A stretch of DNA of 64,000 nucleotides from JBFIHF01 sp964411125. GTDB lineage: Bacteria; Myxococcota_A; Bradymonadia; Bradymonadales; Bradymonadaceae. Location of the stretch: the NCBI GenBank assembly GCA_964411125.1, contig CAYPJU010000026.1:8818-72817 (forward strand), read 5' to 3'. The first letter of the stretch is position 1. Every line of letters begins with the position of its first letter. Under the pieces are notes generated by a model. It saw only the letters and a list, made by a program, of their open reading frames with translations, was not told where the DNA came from and did not search any database. Made by a program: the position numbers and the translations under genes. Shown one piece after another: positions 1 through 8,091 of the stretch.

Positions 1-1021
1 CCTCCCCCATCGCCACCAACAGCCGCGAGTAGCCCGCGCACACCGCCTTGCGGGTCTGAAACACGTACTCCGCGTCCTGCCTCGGGTACTCGCCGCGCGC
101 CAGCGCCGGCGCGTCATAGGCGATGCGGTCTGCGACCCAGTCGTGCAGCGCCTTGACGCGCAAGAACGGGTCCTTCTCGAGCTCGGCGATGTAGCGCGCG
201 ACGGCGACGTAGGACGTCTCGATCTCCGGCGGGATGTTCTTCACGACCGGGTGGAGCTCGGCGTTCATCGGCCACGACGGAGCCTCACCGTAAGCACGCG
301 GCGCAGGGATGGACGGCGGCTCGGGCGTCGGTGTCGGCGCAGGGGGCACGACTTCGGTCGGGGCCTCACCACCCGTCGGGGTTTCGCCAACCGGCGGGAC
401 TGGTGGAACCGGCGCAGCGGGCGCCGGCTTCACTGGCGCCTCCCCTGTCTTCGTCGGATCCACTTCGACCCTGGCGTCCCCGAACTGCGACGGATCCGGC
501 GTCGGCAACGGCTCGTCGTCCGCCCACCTCTCGTAGGGATTGTCTTCGTGCGAAAGCTCGTAGAGCCACTCCAGCTTCTCCGCGCCAGCGAAGAGGACGG
601 GCCGCACGACCTCCACGCGAGGGCTTTCCCACTCGTCGAGGAACCAGTCTCCGCGCGCTGCCAGCGCGGTGAAACCAACCTGCGGATACGTCGCCAACAA
701 CGCCGCGAGAAACCCGAGGTTGAGAAAGAACGTCCGGAGGATGAAGCGGTCAGCGAACGGAAGATGGCGTTCTTTCGGGTCTTTCGCCTCGCGGACACGC
801 TGCTCGTTGTTCCGCTCGAACCTCGAGGTCGCCCAGAGATCCCAGACGACCGGCCCGACGGGGCACAGGAGCGCGCCGATGGCGACGGCGAGCCAAACCG
901 GCCCATCCATGTAGGTCGCGATCGAACTCGCGACCCAGACCCCGATCGCAGGCGCGATGATCACGAGCGCCCATGCGAGCAGCTTCAGGAGCAGCACCGG
1001 TAGGAAGAGCAGCGTTTTCAT
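1..1021 (-). CDS. Membrane-anchored transglutaminase-like protein (C-terminus cut by window edge)
   Basis: The gene starts at an ATG with a GAGGTGA ribosome site and stays open for 340 codons to the left edge, so its C-terminus is missing. The N-terminus has hydrophobic segments at about residues 3-35, 42-62 and 93-118, suggesting three membrane passes or a reentrant anchor. A Pro/Ala/Thr-rich linker follows at about 185-245. From about residue 270 the sequence resembles the transglutaminase-like (cysteine-protease fold) core: a KALHDWVADRIAYD helix at 290-303 and KAVCAGYS at 325-332, with Cys328 as the expected nucleophile. The catalytic His and Asp would lie beyond the edge. Bacterial members of this fold often act on peptides or the envelope, but the substrate is unknown here. 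It lies downstream of the VWA gene on the same strand, separated by a palindromic repeat array and a terminator. Confidence 0.8.
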   Translation of the reverse strand, partial: MKTLLFLPVLLLKLLAWALVIIAPAIGVWVASSIATYMDGPVWLAVAIGALLCPVGPVVWDLWATSRFERNNEQRVREAKDPKERHLPFADRFILRTFFLNLGFLAALLATYPQVGFTALAARGDWFLDEWESPRVEVVRPVLFAGAEKLEWLYELSHEDNPYERWADDEPLPTPDPSQFGDARVEVDPTKTGEAPVKPAPAAPVPPVPPVGETPTGGEAPTEVVPPAPTPTPEPPSIPAPRAYGEAPSWPMNAELHPVVKNIPPEIETSYVAVARYIAELEKDPFLRVKALHDWVADRIAYDAPALARGEYPRQDAEYVFQTRKAVCAGYSRLLVAMGE

Positions 1022-1120
1022 GTTCACCTCGCCAGGGGTCCAACCCCAACCTATCGGGCAGCTGCCGCGCCACCCATAGGAAAATACCGACCGTCCCGGC
1101 CCGAATATTCGATGCAACCG

Positions 1121-1279
1121 GGGACCGCGGCTGGAAGCCGCGGCACCGCAGAAGAGGCGCCACGGTCCCCGCCCTATGGTGCCGCGGCTTCCAGCCGCGG
1201 TTCCCCCGCCTTACGGTGCCGCGGCTTCCAGCCGCGGTTCCCCCGCCTTACGGTGCCGCGGCTTCCAGCCGCGGTCCCC
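1121..1279. repeat. Array of four palindromic GC-rich repeats, 37-bp period
   Basis: Three direct copies of a GGTGCCGCGGCTTCCAGCCGCGGT-type unit begin at 1178, 1215 and 1252, exactly 37 bp apart. A fourth copy at 1121-1147 is in the opposite orientation and is the exact reverse complement of 1252-1278. Each unit is itself a hairpin: an 8-bp stem (CCGCGGCT/AGCCGCGG) with a 3-nt loop. This looks like a REP/BIME-type intergenic element. It fills most of the 316-bp gap between the VWA gene and the transglutaminase-like gene. I see no gene in this gap. Confidence 0.85.
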
Positions 1280-1291
1280 CCGCGACACACG

Positions 1292-1315
1292 AAAAGCGCG
1301 GCCCGAAGGCCGCGC
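1292..1315 (-). terminator. Rho-independent terminator of the VWA lipoprotein gene
   Basis: Read on the minus strand, an 8-bp perfect stem (GCGCGGCC/GGCCGCGC) closes a TTCG tetraloop and is followed by TTTT. It sits 23 bp past the stop codon of the VWA gene. The T tract is short, but the UUCG loop makes an unusually stable hairpin. Confidence 0.6.
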
Positions 1316-1337
1316 CACGATTCGCACCCACGTCCAT

Positions 1338-3047
1338 TCAGCGTTTCAGCTTCCGCGCCTGCCGAACCAGGCCGAGGAACTCGCGCCGGTCGTCTTCGCG
1401 TCCCGTTGCGGCTCGCGCGACTTCTTCGACGAGGTCGAAACTGATCCCCTCGGCGTACGGGCTCTCCCGAAGAATCTCGGCGAACATCGCAACCGACGAG
1501 GCGAACTGGAAGTCGCGCGATGCGTCGGCGATGCGGTGACGGACGTCGGTGTCGCGGAAGTGGAACTCCTGCTCGGCGGCCTTGTAACCGTCGGGCTTCT
1601 TCGCGCGGATTCGGACCGTCGCGAGCTTGCCGCGAGCCTCGGGGTTCATCGTCACTTCGTATAGCGCGGTCACGGTGTGCCCCGCTCCAATCTCGCCGGC
1701 GTCCACCCGGTCGTCACGGAAGTCTTCGTCGGCGATGTCGCGGTTCTCGTAACCGATGAGCCGGTAGTTGGGGATCGCTTCGGGGTCGAACTCGACCTGG
1801 ATCTTCACGTCTTTCGCGATGACTTGGAGCGTGCCGTCGACCTGTTCACCGAACACCTTCTTCGCCTCGGCGAAGTCGTCGATGTAGTAGTAGTTGCCGT
1901 TCCCCTTGTTGGCCAACTGCTCCATCATCGTGTCCTTGTAGTTCCCCATGCCGAGCCCGATCGTGGAGAGGGTGACCCCCTCGTCGACGTAGTGACGGAT
2001 GCGAGCGAGGATGTCCTGGTAGGACATCGGGCCAATGTTGGCATCGCCATCCGACAGCACGATGACGCGGTTGACGTGGTCGCGGTGGAAGCTCTCGAGC
2101 GCCATCTGGTAGGCGAGCTCCATCCCGTTGGACATCCCCGTGCCACCGCCCGACGAGAGGTCGTCGATCGCGCGGAGGATCTTCTTGCGGCTCTGCATCC
2201 CCGTCGGCCCCAAAATCTTCGCGGTGCGGCCGGCGTAGGTTGCGAGGGCGACCGTGTCCCCCTCTTTGAGGTTCCCCGTCAGCTCCTTGAGGGCCCGCTG
2301 CGCGAGGGGCAGTTTGTCGGCCTGGCCCATCGAGCCCGACACGTCGACGAGGAAGACGAGGTGAACCGGTTTTCGTTCCGCGGCCGACACGTGCTTGCCC
2401 TGAACACCGACCCGCATCAGGTAGGTGTTCGGTTTCGCGGTGAACGGACTGGGCGCCGCCTCGAGATGAACCCCGAATGCTCCATCATCGGGGCTCGGGT
2501 AGTCGTACGCGAAGTAGTTGACGAACTCTTCGACGCGGACCGAAGCGGTCGGCGGAACGTATCCTCCGTTCAGTTTCTTGCGGGCGATGGTGTAACTGCC
2601 GGTGTCGACGTCGATCGAGAACGTCGAGAAACGGTCCTTTTTCGAGTCGGTCATCTGGTTCACGCCGTAGTCGGCGTAATCCTCGCTCCCCGGGCTCTCG
2701 TTGACGGCAGTGGGCTCTGGTTCGGGCATCCTTTCACCGGCCGCGATCCCACCGATCATGCCATCCGTCGGGGGTGGACTCGCGGGCTTCGCCTCACGCT
2801 TCGACGTCGCTCTCTGCGCGACGGGAGCAGGGCCAGAAGCCGCACGGTCCGCCTCCTCTGCCGGGGCGTCCATCGCGGCGACGGAGGACGATGCGACGGA
2901 ATCGTAAGACTCCGCTTCCTCCGTTGCCGGATAGTACGGGGCCTCCTGATGCCTGTCCGCGCTCTCTTTCTCCGCGTAGCTCATGCATCCTACAGCCCCG
3001 GTGACCAGGGCGAGAACCAGGGTTCGTTTCACACGTTTCGTGATCAT
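1338..3047 (-). CDS. YfbK-like von Willebrand factor A lipoprotein
   Basis: The product is a 569-residue lipoprotein. The start at 3047 has a GGAG site and gives a clean lipoprotein signal (MITKRVKRTLVLALVTGAVGC, lipobox Cys21). A low-complexity Ala/Glu/Pro/Ser stretch occupies about 22-130. Next comes the N-terminal domain typical of YfbK-type proteins (RFSTFSIDVDTGSYTIARKK at about 140-160). The VWA domain follows, with an intact MIDAS motif DVSGS at 235-239, and then a C-terminal region with the GHTVTALYEV signature of DUF3520. The family is widespread in Bacteroidetes, Proteobacteria and Myxococcota; its role is unknown, and metal-dependent protein binding at the envelope is the usual inference. 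It is divergent from the gene at 3155, and a UUCG hairpin terminator follows it. Confidence 0.9.
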   Translation of the reverse strand: MITKRVKRTLVLALVTGAVGCMSYAEKESADRHQEAPYYPATEEAESYDSVASSSVAAMDAPAEEADRAASGPAPVAQRATSKREAKPASPPPTDGMIGGIAAGERMPEPEPTAVNESPGSEDYADYGVNQMTDSKKDRFSTFSIDVDTGSYTIARKKLNGGYVPPTASVRVEEFVNYFAYDYPSPDDGAFGVHLEAAPSPFTAKPNTYLMRVGVQGKHVSAAERKPVHLVFLVDVSGSMGQADKLPLAQRALKELTGNLKEGDTVALATYAGRTAKILGPTGMQSRKKILRAIDDLSSGGGTGMSNGMELAYQMALESFHRDHVNRVIVLSDGDANIGPMSYQDILARIRHYVDEGVTLSTIGLGMGNYKDTMMEQLANKGNGNYYYIDDFAEAKKVFGEQVDGTLQVIAKDVKIQVEFDPEAIPNYRLIGYENRDIADEDFRDDRVDAGEIGAGHTVTALYEVTMNPEARGKLATVRIRAKKPDGYKAAEQEFHFRDTDVRHRIADASRDFQFASSVAMFAEILRESPYAEGISFDLVEEVARAATGREDDRREFLGLVRQARKLKR

Positions 3048-3154
3048 GTTCTTCTCCGCGTCGAGTACGTTTGGTTTTTCGTGACGGTTCTTCTCAACGC
3101 GCCGACGTCGGAACGGATCTATTTTTTTCCGATCAATCGAGCTTCGAAGACAGA

Positions 3155-3634
3155 GTGGACGTGGAACAAGACCTGACACCGCACCGCAGCACGTGGCGCT
3201 GGCCGTCGATCCAGAACTACCCGTGGATCCGCGATCGTGACGCCCGCTGGCTGGCGGACGAGTACTTCGGGTGGGTCGATCGGAACCTGCCGATCGCCAC
3301 GGCGCGCCAGGCGCAGGACGAAGTCGAGATGTCGGTCTTCCCGTTCTTCGGAAAGCCCGCGATCGAACTGTGCCGCCGCAAGATGAGCGAAGAGTGCGTG
3401 CGGTACGAAGTCGTCGGAGGTTACCTCACCCGAGGCCCGGGCTCGGGAACTTTCACGTTTCAAAAGGTCGGCAGCGGGCTGCGGATCACTCTGGCTGACT
3501 ACAGCCCTTCGCTCCCGCGGATCATCTACTTCTTCACGCAGGCGTTCATCCATCACATCGTAATGTGGCTCTTCGGCCGACATCTCGAGCGCACCCTCCA
3601 GCGCAAACGTTTGGAGGAAGGAACGAATCCATGA
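3155..3634 (+). CDS. Conserved hypothetical protein coupled to an SDR gene
   Basis: The product is about 159 residues with no signal peptide. The start is uncertain: I chose a GTG at 3155, but a GTG at 3161 or a TTG at 3071 is possible, and none has a strong ribosome site. The sequence has an aromatic-rich N-terminus, a central region with a GPGSG turn, and an amphipathic C-terminal helix. The overall look (short beta-rich core, long C-terminal helix) faintly recalls SRPBCC-type ligand-binding proteins such as DUF2867, which are sometimes fused to SDR proteins, but this is only an impression. The stop codon overlaps the ATG of the SDR gene in an ATGA, so the two are translationally coupled and probably act together. 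Confidence 0.65.
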   Translation: MDVEQDLTPHRSTWRWPSIQNYPWIRDRDARWLADEYFGWVDRNLPIATARQAQDEVEMSVFPFFGKPAIELCRRKMSEECVRYEVVGGYLTRGPGSGTFTFQKVGSGLRITLADYSPSLPRIIYFFTQAFIHHIVMWLFGRHLERTLQRKRLEEGTNP

Positions 3635-4608
3635 CAGAGACCGGTAGCAAACGAATCGTGATTCTCGGGGCGACAGGGTTCGTCGGTGCCGCGCTCCGGG
3701 ACGCCCTGGCCGACAGCGGGCATCGTCTGGTCTGCACGTCGCGTAGTCCGAAAGCCTCGTGGGGGTCGCGTCCCCGATGCGAGTGGAAACGGGTCGATCT
3801 CGACCAGCCATCCACCTTGGAGGACGTCTTCGAACCCGGGGACGTCGTCTTCTATCTCGTCCACGCGATGTCGGATTCGGGCTCCGCGGACTTCATGCAG
3901 AAGGAGATGGCGGCGGCGCGCGCGGTCGCGGAGTCCGCAAGGGCGAACGGCGTCGAGAGGATCATCTACCTGGGAGGTCCCGATCCCCCCGGGGAGACTT
4001 CTAAGCACCTGCGAAGCCGGCTGGAGACCGGTCGAATCCTGCGAAACAGCGGCGTTCCGACCTTCGAGCTGCGCGCCTCGATGATCATCGGCAAGAAGAG
4101 TGAGAGTTGGGCGATGGTGCGCGACCTCGCCGCGCGGCTCCCCGTGATGGTGATTCCGCGCTGGTTGCAGAACGTGACCGAGCCGATCGCCATCGAAGAC
4201 GTCGTCGCGGCCCTGGTCGCGGCCGTGGGCGTTCCCGTTGAGCGCGCCGAACCGTGGGGCCTTCCGGGTCCCGAGCGGCTCTCGTTCGAGGAGATCCTGG
4301 TCCGGACGGCAGCCTTGCGCGGCACGAAGCCGAGGCGAATTCGCGTCCCCCTCCTCTCTCCGACGCTCTCGAGCCACTGGCTCCGACTCGTCACCCGCGC
4401 GAACTTCAGCGTCGCGAAGGAGCTCGTCGAAGGATTGCGCAACGATCTGCTCGTCACCACGCCGAGCTTCTTCGACGAGTTCATGCCCGACCACGAGCTC
4501 GTCGGGTTCGATGCTGCAGCGGCGGCGGCGATGACCGACGAACGCTCCGAGATTTCCCCGCTCGCGGAGGCGATCGAGGCTCTCCTGAAGAGGGCCGCCG
4601 CGCCGTAA
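3631..4608 (+). CDS. NAD(P)-binding atypical short-chain dehydrogenase/reductase
   Basis: The product has 325 residues. The start ATG overlaps the stop of the preceding gene and has a GGAGGAAG site 11 bp upstream. The Rossmann motif GATGFVG is at about residues 13-19, followed by the usual alternating beta-alpha pattern (DVVFYLVHAM, then GVERIIYLGG). The classical YxxxK pair is not evident, which fits the atypical or extended SDR group (NmrA/NDUFA9-like) whose members often bind NAD(P) without acting as oxidoreductases. The last 100 residues would form the substrate-binding part. The substrate is unknown. Coupling with the upstream unknown protein suggests one shared function. Confidence 0.85.
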   Translation: MTETGSKRIVILGATGFVGAALRDALADSGHRLVCTSRSPKASWGSRPRCEWKRVDLDQPSTLEDVFEPGDVVFYLVHAMSDSGSADFMQKEMAAARAVAESARANGVERIIYLGGPDPPGETSKHLRSRLETGRILRNSGVPTFELRASMIIGKKSESWAMVRDLAARLPVMVIPRWLQNVTEPIAIEDVVAALVAAVGVPVERAEPWGLPGPERLSFEEILVRTAALRGTKPRRIRVPLLSPTLSSHWLRLVTRANFSVAKELVEGLRNDLLVTTPSFFDEFMPDHELVGFDAAAAAAMTDERSEISPLAEAIEALLKRAAAP

Positions 4609-4629
4609 GTAGATCTCGCCACCCCGGAA

Positions 4630-5232
4630 TCAGCCGTCCCCTCTAAAGTACCTGAGGTACTTGCCCCGAAAGACGGGGTCCAACACCGGGAGCGAGCTCG
4701 GCTCGAACGGGTCCGATCGAAACCCGAACTCTTCCATTTGACGCGTGAACTGATTGACCCCGCCGCGTCCCGGATCGACGAGAATGACCTCCGCGATCCG
4801 CCTCGCATGCCGATCGATGAACGCCGAGAGGTCGACGGCGTGGTCGGGCTCGTACAGCAAGTCGCTACCGATCAAGAGATCGAACCGCGGGAGTTCTCCA
4901 CTGCCTTCGACCCAGCCCGCGCGGATGAACGGGATGTCTTCGGCGTCGTTGAGTCGGGTGTTCTCGGCGAGAAACTCCCCCGCTTCGGGGTTCTGATCCG
5001 TGGCGGTGATGTCGACCTGCCGCGCATTGAGCACCAGGCTCCCGAGCCCTATCCCGCACCCGACTTCGAGCACGCTCCGACCGGCGATTCGATAGTCCAG
5101 CATCAGATGGGCGAGCGCCCGACCCGACGGCCAGACGACCCCGAACAACCCCTAGCTAGCCGAAGAGATACCGTAGTCGTCGCCGATCGGCTCTTCGTAC
5201 TGGTGAGTATCGAGCAACGTCCGAAGACGCAT
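4630..5232 (-). pseudogene. Class I SAM-dependent methyltransferase gene interrupted by an in-frame TAG
   Basis: From a TTG at 5148 to the stop, 172 codons encode a methyltransferase core: motif I LEVGCGIGLGSLVL, an acidic post-I motif ATDQNPEA, and IGSDLLYEPDH. The family (ETF-beta lysine methyltransferase-like or Nnt1-like) normally has about 30-50 more N-terminal residues ending in a GISSA-S-W-x-LFG-x-WPSG motif. Here the same frame continues upstream: an ATG at 5232 leads into MRLRTLLDTHQYEEPIGDDY and GISSAS, then TAG at 5154-5152, then GLFGVVWPSG. The stop falls exactly where the family has Trp (TGG to TAG is one base). I call it a nonsense-mutated gene or a sequencing error; use of the TTG at 5148 would give a truncated protein. 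No ribosome site is obvious at either start. The upstream reading frame is also open beyond the ATG, back to about 5350. Confidence 0.75.
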
Positions 5233-5390
5233 CCGATGACTGCCGACTTCGACGACGATGTGGCGAAACGAGATGGGAGGCGAAAGGCTTCTCGGTTGGA
5301 GCCCGACCGCGGCAATGGAGGGGCCACGGACCGGTCGAACTGCACCCTAGCGACCCGGGAGCGACAAAGCGAACGGGCGATCTCGCGCGC

Positions 5391-8027
5391 TCACTCTTCG
5401 AGCTCGACCGCCAACGACGGATCGAAGAGATAGCCGTCGTCCCGCGTCATCAAGTACTCCCCCAGCCCCATCTTCCGCAGCCGTCGAATGGAAGTGTAGA
5501 TTCTCATCTTCCCCGAATCCTCGGTCATCACCTCGTCGGGGTATGCCGCATCGATCAGGTCCTCGGGCCGCAGACACTCCCCAGGGCTCTGCGCCGCCGC
5601 CGTGGCGAGCGCCAACACCATTCGCCGCAGCGGACCCCGTCGAGTGAAGTCGAGGAGTTCGCCATCGGGGAGAGTCAGCTCTCTCGCTTCGCGCCGCACG
5701 ACCAATTTCGGCCCGGAGCGCGGGGCCCCGGGCGGCCGGAACGAGAAGAGCGAACGGATGTGGTTGTCGGGCAGCCACGGGATCGAAGACGAGCGTTGAA
5801 CGCTCCGCGCGCGCTCGTCCCACTCCGAGGACATCACAGGGACCTTGCTCTCGTACAGGGCCTCGCATACCTCCGATACCGCAGCGAGATCCTCCTCGAA
5901 CTCCGTCTCGGTCCAACCCCTCCTCGCCTCCGAGATCCCGCGGGACATCGCCTCCCGATCGCCGAGGAGAGCGGAGCCGCAGGCGCGGTACGCCATCAAC
6001 AACGCCTGCCACTGCGGCTCGGGAACCATGGAGATCCGGCCGAGCGCGCGCCGGAACAGGTCGCTCGCCATCGCGGCATGGCCGTTCCTCAACTCCCACA
6101 CCCCGAGCAGCGAATACGCCCTCGCCATCTCGTAGTAAACGTTCATCCCGATCAGGACGTCGAGCGCGGCGTGAAGGTGCTCCCGAGGGTCCTCGTCACG
6201 CAGCAGCGCGACCGTGCCGAGCCCCAGGAGCGCGTCGGAGACGAAGGATCGGGCCCCAACCTCGGCGCCGAGCTCCCTCGCCCGTTCGAACCTCTCCTCG
6301 GCGGCGTCGAGTTTTCCTTCCCGCAAGAACAACGCCCCTTCGTGGGCAACCGCGACGACACTCCAGTAGCGATCGCCGTGTTTCCAAGTGGACTCGGCCG
6401 CCCGTCTGAGCGCTTCTGCCGCTTCCTCGGGTCGCGCCGCACGCACGAGGATCGTCGCGAGAGAGACGGAAGCCCGCCCCGCCTCGAGTTCGTCCCCATT
6501 GCGGATCGCGACTCCTACCGCCTCCCGGCACAACCTCGTCGCACGGTCGATGTCTCCAGACTGCAAGACCACCAATGCGTTTCGGTGCAGCGCATCGACC
6601 AGGAGATCGTATGCCCCGTGACGCCGCGATGCCGCCAGCGCCGCCGCCGTGACGGCTTCTGCTTCCTTCCACCGTCCGAGCTCGATGTAGATGTTGCAGA
6701 AGAGCGAGCCGACCTCCGCGGTCACTTCGTCGTCGTCGAGTCGCCCCGCGATCTCCCAGGCCTGCTCGATCGCGCGCCGGGCGTCCTCGAGTCGACCGAG
6801 CGCTCCCGCTGCGCCAGCCCACGACCTCGACAGGAGCGCTCGGGACCGGTCGTCGTCGGCATCCAACTTCGCCAACGCGACCGAGGAGATTCGCCGCAGT
6901 TCCTCCATCGCACGTCGCAAGCGAAGCGAGTACTCACCGGCACGCACCAACCGCGCCAGGAGCGATCCGTCGTCGGACACACGCTCGATGGCGGCCGCCA
7001 GGTTTGCATAGAGCAAAGTGGGACAACGTCCTACTCGCCCGTTCGACCCCACGTTCGCGAAGTACTCGGCGTGCCTCGAAAACAAGGTCGCACCGTCACC
7101 TCGCTCCCTCAGCCGCTCCAAGGCATAGAGACGTATCGGCTCCAGAAGCTCGTAGAGCTCCTTCGTCGGCCGACGAATCAGCGACTTGGCGACCAGCGAC
7201 TCCAGCGTCGCTCGGGACCAACCATCGACACCGAGAACGCCTTCCACGTCCTCGAGGCGAAACGGGCCACGGAAAGCCGCCAACCCCGCGAAACAGAACC
7301 TCTCCGGGGGATCCAGCAACTCCCAGGACGAGTCGAGCGCGGACTCCACAGCCCGATGCCGGTCTGGCACCATTCGATCGCGGGTCGAGAGAAGCCGTAC
7401 CCCCGCGGTCCTCAACCGTGATTCGAGAGCGGACGGAGGGAGCGACCGCACGCGGCCCGCCGCGAGCTCGACGGCGAGCGGAACTCCCCCGAGGACTCCG
7501 ATCGCACGCTTCACGTCTTCCAGGGCGGGGGCCGCGCCTCGGAGAGAAGCTCGGTGTACGTACAGCTCTGCGGCGGCAACCTCCGGGAGGGGATCGACGT
7601 GGAACACGACCTCGTCGTCGACCCCGAGGGCCTCTCGAGACGTAGCCAGAATCGCCAACGACGGGAGCGCTTCTCGCGTGGCCGTGACCCACGCAGCGAC
7701 TTCCTCGCGAACGTGTTCCACGTTGTCGAGCACCAGAAGGCTTTCGTCGCCGGCGAGCGCGAAGAGGACCGCCTCCGGATCTGCTGCGCCGAGGGCCGCG
7801 GCTATCCGGCTTTCGACGGACTCGTCCCTTTCGGCGAGGGGTACGAATCTCGATTCTCCGAAGCGGGAAGAGACGCGGTCGACGACCGCGTGGACCAGCC
7901 GGGTCTTACCGATCCCTGCAGGACCTACGAGCGTCAGCAGAGTCCCCCCGTCGACGAGCCCCCCGATCGACTCCACGTCGTGGTCCCGCCCGAAGAGCGG
8001 CAGCTCGCTGAATCCCTCGGGTTCCAT
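5391..8027 (-). CDS. STAND-type ATPase regulator with TPR region and C-terminal winged helix
   Basis: The product has 878 residues and is cytoplasmic. The N-terminal STAND NTPase carries a Walker A motif (GPAGIGKT, 35-42) and a Walker B-like motif (LLVLDNVEH, 97-105), as in AfsR, MalT and LuxR-family signal-integrating ATPases. The region after about 330 has the alternating Ala/Leu/Arg helices of TPR-like repeats. The last 95 residues (about 783-878) look like an OmpR/BTAD-type winged helix: a start GELLDFTRRGPLRRMVLAL, then a recognition-helix-like GKMRIYTSIRRLRKMGLG and a YLMTRDDGYLF wing. It is therefore probably a transcription factor that integrates a ligand signal through ATP binding. 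Actinobacterial SARP regulators carry the DNA-binding domain at the N-terminus; here it is at the other end. The target genes are unknown. The neighbours (a broken methyltransferase and a lipoprotein) do not suggest a pathway. Confidence 0.85.
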   Translation of the reverse strand: MEPEGFSELPLFGRDHDVESIGGLVDGGTLLTLVGPAGIGKTRLVHAVVDRVSSRFGESRFVPLAERDESVESRIAAALGAADPEAVLFALAGDESLLVLDNVEHVREEVAAWVTATREALPSLAILATSREALGVDDEVVFHVDPLPEVAAAELYVHRASLRGAAPALEDVKRAIGVLGGVPLAVELAAGRVRSLPPSALESRLRTAGVRLLSTRDRMVPDRHRAVESALDSSWELLDPPERFCFAGLAAFRGPFRLEDVEGVLGVDGWSRATLESLVAKSLIRRPTKELYELLEPIRLYALERLRERGDGATLFSRHAEYFANVGSNGRVGRCPTLLYANLAAAIERVSDDGSLLARLVRAGEYSLRLRRAMEELRRISSVALAKLDADDDRSRALLSRSWAGAAGALGRLEDARRAIEQAWEIAGRLDDDEVTAEVGSLFCNIYIELGRWKEAEAVTAAALAASRRHGAYDLLVDALHRNALVVLQSGDIDRATRLCREAVGVAIRNGDELEAGRASVSLATILVRAARPEEAAEALRRAAESTWKHGDRYWSVVAVAHEGALFLREGKLDAAEERFERARELGAEVGARSFVSDALLGLGTVALLRDEDPREHLHAALDVLIGMNVYYEMARAYSLLGVWELRNGHAAMASDLFRRALGRISMVPEPQWQALLMAYRACGSALLGDREAMSRGISEARRGWTETEFEEDLAAVSEVCEALYESKVPVMSSEWDERARSVQRSSSIPWLPDNHIRSLFSFRPPGAPRSGPKLVVRREARELTLPDGELLDFTRRGPLRRMVLALATAAAQSPGECLRPEDLIDAAYPDEVMTEDSGKMRIYTSIRRLRKMGLGEYLMTRDDGYLFDPSLAVELEE

Positions 8028-8091
8028 GCCGCCAATGTATCGAGCCCCCCGTCCCCCGTCGAGGTGGCCAGCTCGCGATCCACCCCGGCGA

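Noticed and set aside
4750..5100. Plus-strand open frames across the methyltransferase region.
   Set aside because: They are antisense to a clear methyltransferase core and lack domains.
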